This document shows positions 1-7,659 of a DNA stretch of 64,000 nt, piece by piece; the first letter of the stretch is position 1; every line of letters starts with the position of its first letter. The DNA lies in assembly GCF_008064635.1 (NCBI RefSeq), contig NZ_VRYZ01000006.1:310001-374000 (forward strand). The letters run 5' to 3'. The notes beneath the pieces are model-generated. The model was not told the origin of the DNA. It saw only the letters and a list, made by a program, of their open reading frames with translations, and did no database searches. This DNA is from Parahaliea aestuarii. Lineage in GTDB: Bacteria; Pseudomonadota; Gammaproteobacteria; Pseudomonadales; Halieaceae. The position numbers and the translations under genes are program-made.

Positions 1-512
1 CGCTCTTTCAGGGCCTCGAGGGTGCGGGCGATGTTGGTGACGCGCACGAAGGGCACGACCTCGGCGGCGCCACAGGCGACTTTGCGAGCGGTGGGGCTGA
101 GGTCGGCGCTTTTGTCTTTGGGCACGACCACAGCATCGACACCGGCGGCGTCGGCGCTGCGCAGGCAGGCGCCGAGGTTGTGGGGGTCGGTGACGCCGTC
201 GAGAACAAGGATGAAGGCGGGCGTATCGGCCTCGTCGACGTGGCGTAGAAGGTCCGCCTCCTGCCACAGGTTGGCCTCTTCCCCGGCGGCGGGCAGGGCC
301 TCGGCGACAACGCCCTGGTGGCGCCCGGCAACGAGTTCATCCAGGGTCTTGCGCGGCAGGCGCTGGACATTGACGCCCTGGTTCCGCGCCAGTTCCAGGA
401 GTGCGGCGATACGCTTGTCGTCCCGCCCCTGCTGCACCAGCAGGCGCTGCACGCTGGCGGCGCGGCGACGCAGGAGGGCGTCGACGGCGTGGATACCGTA
501 TATATGCTGCAT
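1..512 (-). CDS. rlmB: 23S rRNA (guanosine-2'-O-)-methyltransferase RlmB, partial (3' end outside window)
   Basis: SpoU/TrmH-family SAM-dependent methyltransferase that 2'-O-methylates G2251 of 23S rRNA. About 170 N-terminal codons are visible; the gene runs off the left edge. It starts MQHIYGIHAVDALLRRR, the usual RlmB substrate-binding N-domain, continues through RHQGVVAEA, and reaches the knotted SpoU domain with LDGVTDPHNLGACLRSADAAG and KVACGAAEVVPFVRVTN. The ATG at 510-512 lies 16 bases after the rnr stop, so it is very probably cotranscribed with rnr, the arrangement known from E. coli. Both products act on structured RNA. No defect is seen in the visible part. Confidence 0.95.
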   Translation of the reverse strand, partial: MQHIYGIHAVDALLRRRAASVQRLLVQQGRDDKRIAALLELARNQGVNVQRLPRKTLDELVAGRHQGVVAEALPAAGEEANLWQEADLLRHVDEADTPAFILVLDGVTDPHNLGACLRSADAAGVDAVVVPKDKSADLSPTARKVACGAAEVVPFVRVTNIARTLEALKE

Positions 513-528
513 GAAAACGTTCTGTTAA

Positions 529-2898
529 TCAGTGGTGCCGGCGCATGCCGGTTTTGCCCTTGCCGGTGCCGGGCTTTTTAGCGCCCCCACTCTTCCTGGC
601 GCCCCCCTTGCTCCCGCCGTCCCGGCGCTTGCCAGCCGATTTGCGCACGGGCTTGGGGCTGGAGGATTTCTTCCCGGGGGGCTTGCTGTCGATCAGCTCG
701 AGGTCGATTTTCTTGTCGTCGAGGTCGACGCGGGCGACCTGCACTTTCACCCGGCCGCCGAGCTTGAAGATGCGGCCGCTGCGCTCCCCTACCAATCGCT
801 GGCGGGCGGCGTCGAACTGGTAGTAGTCACCCGGCAGGGCGCTGATGTGAACCAGCCCCTCTATATAGAGGTCGTCCAGTTCCACGAACAGGCCAAAGCT
901 GGTGACCGCGGCCACAGCGGCATCGAAGGTGTCGCCCACGTGATCCTGCAGGTACTCACATTTGAGCCAGGCCTGCACATCGCGGGTGGCATCGTCGGCG
1001 CGGCGCTCGGTCATGGAGATGTGCTCGCCGTGGACCGCCATCTGGTGCTCGTCGTAGGGGAAGATGCGCTTGGCCGGGATCGGCTCGGCGCCCTTCACCC
1101 GCTGCACCTGCTTGTTCTTTATGTTGGAGCGCACGACATGGCGGATGCCGCGGTGTACCAGCAGATCGGCGTAGCGCCGGATGGGCGAGGTAAAGTGGGT
1201 ATAGGCCGGGTAGTTCAGGCCGAAGTGGCCCTCGTTCTCCGGGTGGTAGACCGCCTGGCTGAGGGAGCGCAGCATCATGGTCTGGATGACGGTGGCGTCG
1301 TCGCGCTCGGCGACCTGCTGCAGCAGGTCCTGGTAGTGCTCCGGCGCCGGCTTGTCACCGCCGCGCAGCTCCAGCCCCAGCTCCCCGAGGAAGCCGCGCA
1401 GGTTTTCCAGCTTCTCAGCGGTGGGCCCCTGGTGCACGCGATACAGCATGGGCAGGCCGCAGTTCTCGAAAAAGTTCGCGGTGGCCACGTTGGCGCAGAG
1501 CATGCACTCCTCGATCAGCTTGTGGGCGTCGTTGCGCACCACCGGCACGATGGCGTCGATCTTGCGCTGCTCATTGAAGACGATGCGCGTCTCCACCGTC
1601 TCGAAGTCGATGGCGCCCCGCTCGTCCCGGGCCTTGCGCAGCACTTTGTAGAGGCTGTGCAGGCGCATTACGTCCGGCGCAATCTGCCCGTCGATATCGC
1701 GGTGCCAGCCCTCTTCCAGCAATTCTCCAACCTGGGTGTAGGTCAGCCGGGCGTGGGAGTGGATCACCGCCTCGTAGAAACGGAAGCGCTTGAGTTTGCC
1801 ACTGCGGCCCAGCTCCATCTCGCACACCATAGCCAGGCGGTCGACCTTGGGCTTCAGCGAGCACAGGCCGTTGGACAGGGCCTCGGGCAGCATCGGCACC
1901 ACGCGCTCGGGGAAGTAGACCGAGTTGCCGCGCAGGGCGGCCTCCTCGTCGAGCGCCATGCCGGGCCGCACATAGTGAGATACGTCGGCAATGGCCACCC
2001 ACAGGCGCCAACCGCCGATGCGCTTCTCGCAGTAAACGGCGTCGTCAAAGTCCTTCGCATCTTCACCGTCGATGGTGACAAAGGCCTTATTGCGCAGATC
2101 GACACGGTGCTCCTTGTCGGACTCGAGTGGCTCGGCCTCCAGCGAACCGGCCTCCCGCAGCACGGCCTCGGGCCACTCAAAGGGAATACCGTGGGAGCGA
2201 ATGGCAATATCGATTTCCAGACCGGGGTCCATATGGTCGCCCAGCACCTCGACAATGCGCCCCTTGGCACCCAGTTTACGGGTGGGGTAGTCGGTAATGC
2301 TGGCGGTCACGATCTGGCCGTTTTTCGCCCCGCCCTTTTCTTTAGGCGGAATCAGGATGTGGTTCTGGATACGGGCGTTGTCGGGAATTACATAGCCGAT
2401 GCCGCTCTCTTCCTGGTAGCGGCCGACGATGCTGCGGTTACTGCGGTTCAGCACCTCGACCACCCGACCCTCGGAGCGGCCGCGATTGTCGGTACCGGTG
2501 ATCAGCACCAGGGCCTCGTCGCCGTCGAACACAAACTGCATCTGGCGGGCACTGAGGTAGATATCGTCTTCGTCACCCAGTGGGATGGCGAAACCGTAGC
2601 CGTCCCGGTGGCCCTGCACGCGGCAGTGGATCAGGTGGAGTTTGTCGACCGGCGCATAGACACCGCGCCGGTTCAGCATTAACTGGCCGTCGCGCTCCAT
2701 GGCTCGCAGGCGCTTGCGCAGGGCATCGAGGTCGCGTTCGTCAGCCAGCCCGAGCCGCTCGGCAATCTGTTCGCGGCCCAGGGGCTGGTCGGAGTCGGAG
2801 AGAAGTTCAAGAATGACTTCGCGACTGGGAATGGGGTTATCGTAGAGCCGGGCCTCGCGCTCGGCGTGGGGGTCGGCAGACTTGCCTTGTTTGGCCAT
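529..2898 (-). CDS. rnr: Ribonuclease R (3'-5' exoribonuclease)
   Basis: Processive 3'-5' exoribonuclease of the RNB family that degrades structured RNA and takes part in rRNA/tmRNA quality control. At 789 residues it is close to the E. coli enzyme. Visible order: N-terminal helix-turn-helix (about 20-80), cold-shock OB domains (about 85-230), RNB catalytic core (about 265-600) with the Mg-binding Asp cluster DGEDAKDFDDAVY at 278-289, S1 domain (about 645-725, DTFDAAVAAVTSFGLFVEL), and a Lys/Gly-rich basic tail. The ATG is preceded by AGGAAGG. It is first gene of the rnr-rlmB pair. The tail is low complexity, as is usual in the family. Confidence 0.97.
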   Translation of the reverse strand: MAKQGKSADPHAEREARLYDNPIPSREVILELLSDSDQPLGREQIAERLGLADERDLDALRKRLRAMERDGQLMLNRRGVYAPVDKLHLIHCRVQGHRDGYGFAIPLGDEDDIYLSARQMQFVFDGDEALVLITGTDNRGRSEGRVVEVLNRSNRSIVGRYQEESGIGYVIPDNARIQNHILIPPKEKGGAKNGQIVTASITDYPTRKLGAKGRIVEVLGDHMDPGLEIDIAIRSHGIPFEWPEAVLREAGSLEAEPLESDKEHRVDLRNKAFVTIDGEDAKDFDDAVYCEKRIGGWRLWVAIADVSHYVRPGMALDEEAALRGNSVYFPERVVPMLPEALSNGLCSLKPKVDRLAMVCEMELGRSGKLKRFRFYEAVIHSHARLTYTQVGELLEEGWHRDIDGQIAPDVMRLHSLYKVLRKARDERGAIDFETVETRIVFNEQRKIDAIVPVVRNDAHKLIEECMLCANVATANFFENCGLPMLYRVHQGPTAEKLENLRGFLGELGLELRGGDKPAPEHYQDLLQQVAERDDATVIQTMMLRSLSQAVYHPENEGHFGLNYPAYTHFTSPIRRYADLLVHRGIRHVVRSNIKNKQVQRVKGAEPIPAKRIFPYDEHQMAVHGEHISMTERRADDATRDVQAWLKCEYLQDHVGDTFDAAVAAVTSFGLFVELDDLYIEGLVHISALPGDYYQFDAARQRLVGERSGRIFKLGGRVKVQVARVDLDDKKIDLELIDSKPPGKKSSSPKPVRKSAGKRRDGGSKGGARKSGGAKKPGTGKGKTGMRRHH

Positions 2899-2966
2899 AG
2901 ATTGGGGGCCTTCCTGGGATAATTGTCCGTTTCATAAAATTTTTGCCCGAGCAGTATACGCGAGTA

Positions 2967-2995
2967 TTGACAGCGGCGCTTGGCAAAAGTAAAGT
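2967..2995 (+). promoter_or_regulatory. sigma-70 promoter of tRNA-Leu
   Basis: A consensus -35 TTGACA (2967-2972) is followed by a 17-base spacer and a -10 TAAAGT (2990-2995), then a GC-only discriminator GCGCGCCC. The start of transcription should fall near 3002, about 34 bases before the mature tRNA. A GC-rich discriminator is typical of stringently controlled stable-RNA promoters; that regulation is inferred. Confidence 0.75.
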
Positions 2996-3035
2996 GCGCG
3001 CCCTCAGGTGGTGAGCGATGCTCGCAACCCGAATT

Positions 3036-3122
3036 GCCCAGGTGGTGAAATTGGTAGACACGCTAGCTTCAGGTGCTAGTGCTCGAAAGGGCGTGGAGGT
3101 TCAAGTCCTCTCCTGGGCACCA
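3036..3122 (+). tRNA. leuCAG: tRNA-Leu (anticodon CAG)
   Basis: An 87-nt class II tRNA reading CUG. Acceptor arm GCCCAGG pairs with CCTGGGC at the 3' end. The D-loop has GGTGAAATTGGTAGAC, the anticodon arm is CTAGC-TTCAGGT-GCTAG with CAG in the middle, there is a long variable arm, and the T-arm carries GTTCAAGTC. The CCA end is encoded. It is a single gene with its own promoter upstream and a rho-independent terminator directly downstream. CUG is heavily used by the GC-rich genes around it. Confidence 0.97.
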
Positions 3123-3130
3123 ATTTAGAG

Positions 3131-3161
3131 AAAGGCCAGTCGATTGACTGGCCTTTTTTTT
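3131..3161 (+). terminator. rho-independent terminator after tRNA-Leu
   Basis: Stem AAGGCCAGTC (3132-3141) pairs with GACTGGCCTT (3146-3155) across a GATT loop and is followed by a run of eight T. Confidence 0.92.
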
Positions 3162-3267
3162 GCCCGCGAAAGCAGCAGGCCAAGACCATCCAGGGTGGCG
3201 GGGTATTCACCTCGCGCCGGCGGAAATAGCTTCACAGCAGAATGGGCAGGCGGTATGACCTCCGGTC

Positions 3268-4245
3268 TCAAGCAGGCTGGCCGAAAACTGTACTGATCAG
3301 GTAGGTCGTATAGCCTAAGTAACAGGCCAGCAACACGGCGCCGTCAATACGATTAATGCGGCCCGGCCCGCGGAACCCGTAGCCGAGGACAAACAGCGAC
3401 AGGGTCAGGGCGGCCATCACCAGTATGTCCCGAGTGAAGACTTCCGGCGCAACAGCCAGCGGGTGAATCGCACCCGCGATGCCCACTACCGCCAGCGTGT
3501 TGAACAGGTTGGAGCCCAGGATATTGCCGAGGGCGATATCGTGTTCGCCTTTCCTGGCCGCAATGATGGATGAGGCCAGTTCCGGCAGCGAGGTACCCAC
3601 CGCGACGATGGTCAGTCCGATAATCAGGTCGCTGACCCCGAAGCCATGAGCGATCTCCACCGCGCCCCAGACCAGAATGCGGGAACTGACAATCAGCAGG
3701 GCGAGTCCGGCCACCAGCCACAGGAGGGCGCGATTGACGGGCATGGCGCGGACGCCCAGCTCCTGCTCCATCTCGCTTCCCAGCGCATCGGTGCTCTTCC
3801 GCAGCCCCTGCCAGATAGTCCAGGCCATCAGCCCGGCGAATACCCCCAGCAGCACAATGGCATCAAGGCGGGTGATGGCGCCATCCCACAGTTGCCATGC
3901 CGCCAGCGCGGTCACCACCACGAGGATCGGCAGCTCCCTGCGCAGCACCTGTGAGTGTACGACGATGGGACTGATCAGGGCCGTCACTCCCAGGATCAGG
4001 GCGATATTGGTGATGTTCGAGCCATAGGCATTACCCAGGGCGATGCCGGGATTGCCCTGCGAGGATGCCAGGGCCGACACCACCATTTCCGGTGCAGAAG
4101 TACCGAACCCGACAACCACCATCCCGATCAGGAGCGACGGCATGCCGAAATGGCGGGCAGTAGAAGCTGCCCCCTCCACAAATCGGTCGGCGCTCCAGAC
4201 GAGAAGCACCAGGCCAAAAATGACAGCGGAAAAAGCCAGCATCAT
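3268..4245 (-). CDS. yrbG: Calcium/sodium antiporter, CaCA family (YrbG-like)
   Basis: Inner-membrane cation exchanger of the CaCA superfamily, roughly 325 residues with about ten hydrophobic segments. Both inverted alpha-repeats are visible: VVGFGTSAPEMVVSA with GNAYGSNITNIALILG in the N-half, and VAVGTSLPELASS with GNILGSNLFNTLAVVG in the C-half, which carry the acidic ion-binding residues. I start at ATG 4245 (a second ATG follows at once); a TTG three codons upstream is possible. It lies downstream of amtB on the same strand, but a strong terminator at 4477-4503 separates them, so it should have its own promoter in the 220-base gap. The ion specificity cannot be read from sequence. Confidence 0.9.
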   Translation of the reverse strand: MMLAFSAVIFGLVLLVWSADRFVEGAASTARHFGMPSLLIGMVVVGFGTSAPEMVVSALASSQGNPGIALGNAYGSNITNIALILGVTALISPIVVHSQVLRRELPILVVVTALAAWQLWDGAITRLDAIVLLGVFAGLMAWTIWQGLRKSTDALGSEMEQELGVRAMPVNRALLWLVAGLALLIVSSRILVWGAVEIAHGFGVSDLIIGLTIVAVGTSLPELASSIIAARKGEHDIALGNILGSNLFNTLAVVGIAGAIHPLAVAPEVFTRDILVMAALTLSLFVLGYGFRGPGRINRIDGAVLLACYLGYTTYLISTVFGQPA

Positions 4246-4476
4246 ACAGAACAAGAACCCCTTAACAGTTCGGGCCGGGCAGTTGGATCAACGACTGCGA
4301 GATCCTGCCCACAGTGATGGTCGCCCTGCCGGGCGAATAAACGGCACTATCGGGGCGAACAATGACAGCAGAGGCGGGAAAGAAGAAGGCAAACCAGCGG
4401 TAGTACTTCCCAGAATTCCAGCGGGAGGGGCAGCTTTGACAGTGCAGGGGGTAGCAGGAGAACGCTCGTGCCGGGT

Positions 4477-4503
4477 AAAAAAAAGGGGGCCCGAAGGGCC
4501 CCC
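4477..4503 (-). terminator. rho-independent terminator after amtB
   Basis: Read on the minus strand, GGGGGCCC-TTC-GGGCCCCC is followed by eight T (4484-4477). It lies 30 bases after the amtB stop. The rest of the gap, 4255-4476, shows no gene; it must hold the antiporter promoter, but I see no consensus there. Confidence 0.93.
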
Positions 4504-4533
4504 AAACACGCATCCGAAAATGCGCCCGCAAGC

Positions 4534-5805
4534 TTATTTGGCGGAGACAAACTCCGGGTAGGCCTCGAGGCCACACTCGGACAGGTCCACACCTTCGTAC
4601 TCTTCCTCTTCACTGACGCGCAGGCCGATGATGAGTTTGATGACATACCAGACGATCAGGCTGGAGATGAATACCCAGGCGAAGATCACCAGGGTGCCAA
4701 CCAGCTGGCCCATAAAGGTCGCGTCGGCATCGGACAGCAGTACCGCGAAGATGCCCCAGATGCCGACCACACCGTGAACGGAGATGGCGCCGACGGGATC
4801 GTCGATCTTCAGTTTGTCCAAGAACACGATGCTGAACACCACGATCACACCGCCGATGGCACCGATGATGGTGGCCAGCAGGGGCGAGGGATCGGCCGGC
4901 TCGGCGGTGATGGCCACCAGGCCCGCCAGGGCGCCGTTCAGGGCCATGGTCAGGTCGGCCTTGCCGAACATGATGCGAGCCAGCAGCAGGGCCGCAATCA
5001 GGCCACCGGCAGCGGCGGCGTTGGTATTCAGGAACACGTTGGCCACTTCGTTGGCGACTGCGATACCGCCCAGCTTGAGGGTGGAGCCGCCGTTGAAGCC
5101 GAACCAGCCCATCCACAGGATGAAGGTACCGAGGGTGGCCAGCGGCATGTTGGCGCCGGGAATGGCGTTGACGCTGCCATCGGCCTTGTACTTGCCTTTA
5201 CGTGCACCTAGCAGCAGGACGCCCGCCAGGGCCGCCGCGGCGCCCGCCAGGTGAACGATACCGGAGCCGGCGTAATCGCTGTAGCTCAGTGCGCCGATGA
5301 AGGGCACGTCCTTGCCGCCCCAGGTCCAGCCGCCCTCGATCGGGTAGATGAAACCGGTCATCACTACGGCGAAGGCCAGGAAGGCCCACAACTTCATGCG
5401 CTCGGCCACGGCACCGGACACGATGGACATGGCGGTAGCGACGAAGACCACCTGGAAGAAGAAGTCGGAGGCACCGGAATACACGGAATCGCCGCCGAAG
5501 CCATTCTCGGCGGAGTCCGCCAGCACCTGGGCAATCGCCGCGTCATCCATCTGGGCAACAGTGGTCACACCCGACAGGAAGAAGCCCCCGTCGTACATGA
5601 AGTGGTACCCGCAAATCAGGTACATGGTCGAGGCCACTGCGAACAGGGCCACGTTCTTGGTCAGGATTTCCGTGGTGTTCTTGGCGCGAACAAGCCCCGC
5701 CTCGAGCATGGCGAAGCCGGCAGCCATCCACATCACCAGCGCGCCGCACACCAGGAAATAGAAGGTGTCCATTGCATACTGCAATTCGTAAATATTGTTT
5801 TCCAT
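4534..5805 (-). CDS. amtB: Ammonium transporter AmtB
   Basis: Trimeric inner-membrane ammonia/ammonium channel of the Amt/Rh family, 423 residues, about eleven membrane segments. The family signature is clear: SDYAGSGIVHLAGAAAALAG carries the first pore histidine and SVHGVVGIWGIFAVLL the second. The FW region FILWMGWFGFNGGS is also typical. No cleavable signal peptide is obvious, unlike E. coli AmtB. It follows glnK by 37 bases, the usual glnK-amtB pairing in which GlnK plugs the channel when nitrogen is plentiful. Expression probably depends on the -24/-12 promoter upstream of the porin gene. A terminator follows. Confidence 0.96.
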   Translation of the reverse strand: MENNIYELQYAMDTFYFLVCGALVMWMAAGFAMLEAGLVRAKNTTEILTKNVALFAVASTMYLICGYHFMYDGGFFLSGVTTVAQMDDAAIAQVLADSAENGFGGDSVYSGASDFFFQVVFVATAMSIVSGAVAERMKLWAFLAFAVVMTGFIYPIEGGWTWGGKDVPFIGALSYSDYAGSGIVHLAGAAAALAGVLLLGARKGKYKADGSVNAIPGANMPLATLGTFILWMGWFGFNGGSTLKLGGIAVANEVANVFLNTNAAAAGGLIAALLLARIMFGKADLTMALNGALAGLVAITAEPADPSPLLATIIGAIGGVIVVFSIVFLDKLKIDDPVGAISVHGVVGIWGIFAVLLSDADATFMGQLVGTLVIFAWVFISSLIVWYVIKLIIGLRVSEEEEYEGVDLSECGLEAYPEFVSAK

Positions 5806-5842
5806 GGGATAAGAGTCTCTCTGTTCTGTGATCCTGGGAGCT

Positions 5843-6196
<354 letters not shown>

Positions 6197-6203
6197 TTAT
6201 ATG

Positions 6204-6221
6204 GGCGCCCCGCGAGGCGCC
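6204..6221. other. Stem-loop between porin gene and glnK
   Basis: GGCGCC (6204-6209) pairs with GGCGCC (6216-6221) over a six-base loop, just upstream of the glnK ribosome site. No T run follows, so it is not a normal terminator. It might set the relative yield of porin and glnK messages by processing; that is a guess. Confidence 0.5.
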
Positions 6222-6245
6222 GGTTCTAGCGTTACACGCCCCTGC

Positions 6246-6974
6246 TTACATGCTCTTGGAAATGGAGAACACCAGGTCGGGCTCGACCAGGTCGTCCAGA
6301 TCGAAGTACTCGTCGCCATCCAGGTCGGTGCCGGTATATGCCAGGGTCCAGTCCACCGCCCAGTAGGAGGCGGTCAGGGCGACCGAGTAGTCCACGAAGC
6401 CGTCCGCATCGGTGGACAGGTAGCCACCGCCGTCCTCCACATCGTTGTAGCCAACGTGAAAGTCGAGAGACAGGTTGTCACTGAGCCCCAGGCTGTAGTC
6501 GGCGTAGTAGTACTTGAAGTCACCGGTTTCCGCGTAGTAGTCGTCGGAATAAGCCGCCCCCAGCGTCACATTCCAGAACGACACGCTGCCGTAGATTTCC
6601 TGGTAATCCCCTTCCAGGCCATCGTCACCGGGGTAGTCGTAGTACAGGTAGCCGACATCGACACCGACACCGCTTTCGGTCTCCATCGCCCAGCCGGCGT
6701 AATAATCAAGCTCCAGGGAACCGTCGACGCCCTCGCCTTCTGCCGTCAGGAAGTCCACCGAGGAGCCCCAGGTGCCCACATAGAAGCCGGGGCCAAAGGA
6801 GACATCGAAACCGCCCTGGATGGCGATGTCGTCGTTGGACTGGGAAATACCGCGGAAACGGTAGTCACTGGTCAGTGTCACGTTGCCACTGATTTCTACT
6901 TCGGCCATCGCGCCGGCCGCGCCGGTCAGGAGGACAGCGGCTGTCGTTGCGGTGAGCAGTTTCTTGTTGAGCAT
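6246..6974 (-). CDS. TorF-family putative porin (Gcw_chp)
   Basis: Outer-membrane beta-barrel protein of 242 residues. A Sec signal peptide (MLNKKLLTATTAAVLLTGAAGAMA) precedes a mature chain starting EVEISGNVTLTSDYRFRGIS, the hallmark opening of the TorF/Gcw_chp family, followed by alternating Tyr/Asp-rich strands such as YYAGWAMETESG and YYDYPGDDG. It ends with an aromatic-poor C-terminus (SISKSM), so the final-strand signal is weak. It is first in a probable porin-glnK-amtB transcription unit behind a sigma-54 type promoter, which suggests a role in passing small nitrogen compounds across the outer membrane. The solute is not known. Confidence 0.85.
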   Translation of the reverse strand: MLNKKLLTATTAAVLLTGAAGAMAEVEISGNVTLTSDYRFRGISQSNDDIAIQGGFDVSFGPGFYVGTWGSSVDFLTAEGEGVDGSLELDYYAGWAMETESGVGVDVGYLYYDYPGDDGLEGDYQEIYGSVSFWNVTLGAAYSDDYYAETGDFKYYYADYSLGLSDNLSLDFHVGYNDVEDGGGYLSTDADGFVDYSVALTASYWAVDWTLAYTGTDLDGDEYFDLDDLVEPDLVFSISKSM

Positions 6975-7059
6975 CTTTCATTCTCCTTGTAATAAATCCC
7001 CTGGCCGATTTTTTCGGGGTGAAGCTTGCTGCACACGGCTTCGGGAACGTTGTCATACC

Positions 7060-7077
7060 TGCACTGCCGGAAGTGCA
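7060..7077. promoter_or_regulatory. Dyad over the predicted porin transcription start
   Basis: TGCACT-N6-AGTGCA is a perfect inverted repeat covering the -12 element and the predicted start point (about 7063). Half-sites resemble NtrC halves but the spacing is one base too wide, so it may be a weak NtrC site or another operator. Confidence 0.4.
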
Positions 7078-7090
7078 CGGCATGTGCCAG
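7074..7090 (-). promoter_or_regulatory. sigma-54 (-24/-12) promoter of porin-glnK-amtB
   Basis: On the minus strand CTGGCACATGCCGTGCA has the essential GG-N10-GC spacing and matches TGGCAC / TGCA of the RpoN consensus. Predicted start of transcription is near 7063, about 90 bases before the porin ATG. Position in front of a glnK-amtB block makes nitrogen control likely. Confidence 0.75.
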
Positions 7091-7114
7091 AAAGTTTTTT
7101 CTTCTTTTTAAACA

Positions 7115-7130
7115 AATAGTTATAACTATT
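7115..7130. promoter_or_regulatory. 16-base perfect palindrome between enhancer and sigma-54 promoter
   Basis: AATAGTTATAACTATT is perfectly self-complementary and lies next to an A/T-tract stretch (7091-7116) between the NtrC-like site and the -24 element. It could be an operator or a bendable loop segment; no specific protein is assignable. Confidence 0.35.
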
Positions 7131-7176
7131 CTGGCGATTCAGACCCGGATCACAGGCGGCAACGGCGCAAGCTTTG

Positions 7177-7193
7177 CGCACACTGTTGGTGCA
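7177..7193. promoter_or_regulatory. NtrC-like enhancer site
   Basis: CGCAC-N7-GTGCA matches nine of ten fixed positions of the NtrC consensus TGCAC-N7-GTGCA. Its centre is about 120 bases upstream of the predicted sigma-54 start, the usual enhancer distance. Confidence 0.6.
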
Positions 7194-7289
7194 TCGCTCC
7201 CAAACAGTGCACCCAAATGACCTGTGCCCCACCGTAGTTTTCCACTAGACTGCCGGCCATCCCCACGGCAAACACAGCAGGTACCCCAC

Positions 7290-7553
7290 ATGGCGCTGAA
7301 ACCGCCCCCCATCGGCGAGGTCATCCAGCAGATGAATGATCTGGTGGGTTCCAGCGGGCTGCGGGAGGACGTTGACCGCGGTGTACGCACCCTGGCGCAG
7401 GCGGCCATGAAGCGCCTGGATGTGGTCAGCCGGGAAGAGTTCGACGCCCAGGCCGCGGTACTGCAACGCACCCGTGCCCGGGTTGCCGCGCTGGAAGCGG
7501 AGATGGAGACCCTCACCCGGGAGGTGGAGGCACTGGAGAAAGGCGCCCGCTAA
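7290..7553 (+). CDS. ubiK: Ubiquinone biosynthesis accessory factor UbiK (BMFP/YqiC family)
   Basis: Short coiled-coil protein (87 residues) that helps the soluble Ubi complex in aerobic ubiquinone synthesis. The N-part has an amphipathic helix (IGEVIQQMNDLVGSSG), and the C-part is a strong Leu/Glu-rich coiled coil (VVSREEFDAQAAVL, ARVAALEAEMETL). The motif DVVSREEFD is characteristic of the family. I start at ATG 7290, which follows CAGCAGGT and gives the normal length; the open frame extends 22 codons further upstream without family similarity. It stands alone before comM. Confidence 0.88.
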   Translation: MALKPPPIGEVIQQMNDLVGSSGLREDVDRGVRTLAQAAMKRLDVVSREEFDAQAAVLQRTRARVAALEAEMETLTREVEALEKGAR

Positions 7554-7659
7554 AGTACGCCAGCCTTTTCACGGTGCCGGTTTCCGAACATTGAAGTGTC
7601 CGGGGCGCCAGGCCCCGGCAAAGCGCGCGGCCCCGCCGCGCCAGGCTCAAGGATGAGCG

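Noticed and set aside
22-528. 168-codon plus-strand ORF at the left edge
   Set aside because: The minus strand codes for RlmB in this place; the plus frame is Ser/Ala/Arg-rich noise.
532-2682. 716-codon plus-strand ORF over rnr
   Set aside because: It is antisense to rnr, whose domains and catalytic motifs are unmistakable. Long antisense frames are expected in GC-rich genes, and the translation has no recognisable fold.
3036-3122. tRNA-Leu as integration site of the island
   Set aside because: The island starts six kilobases away after conserved genes, I see no second copy of the tRNA 3' end, and there is no integrase.
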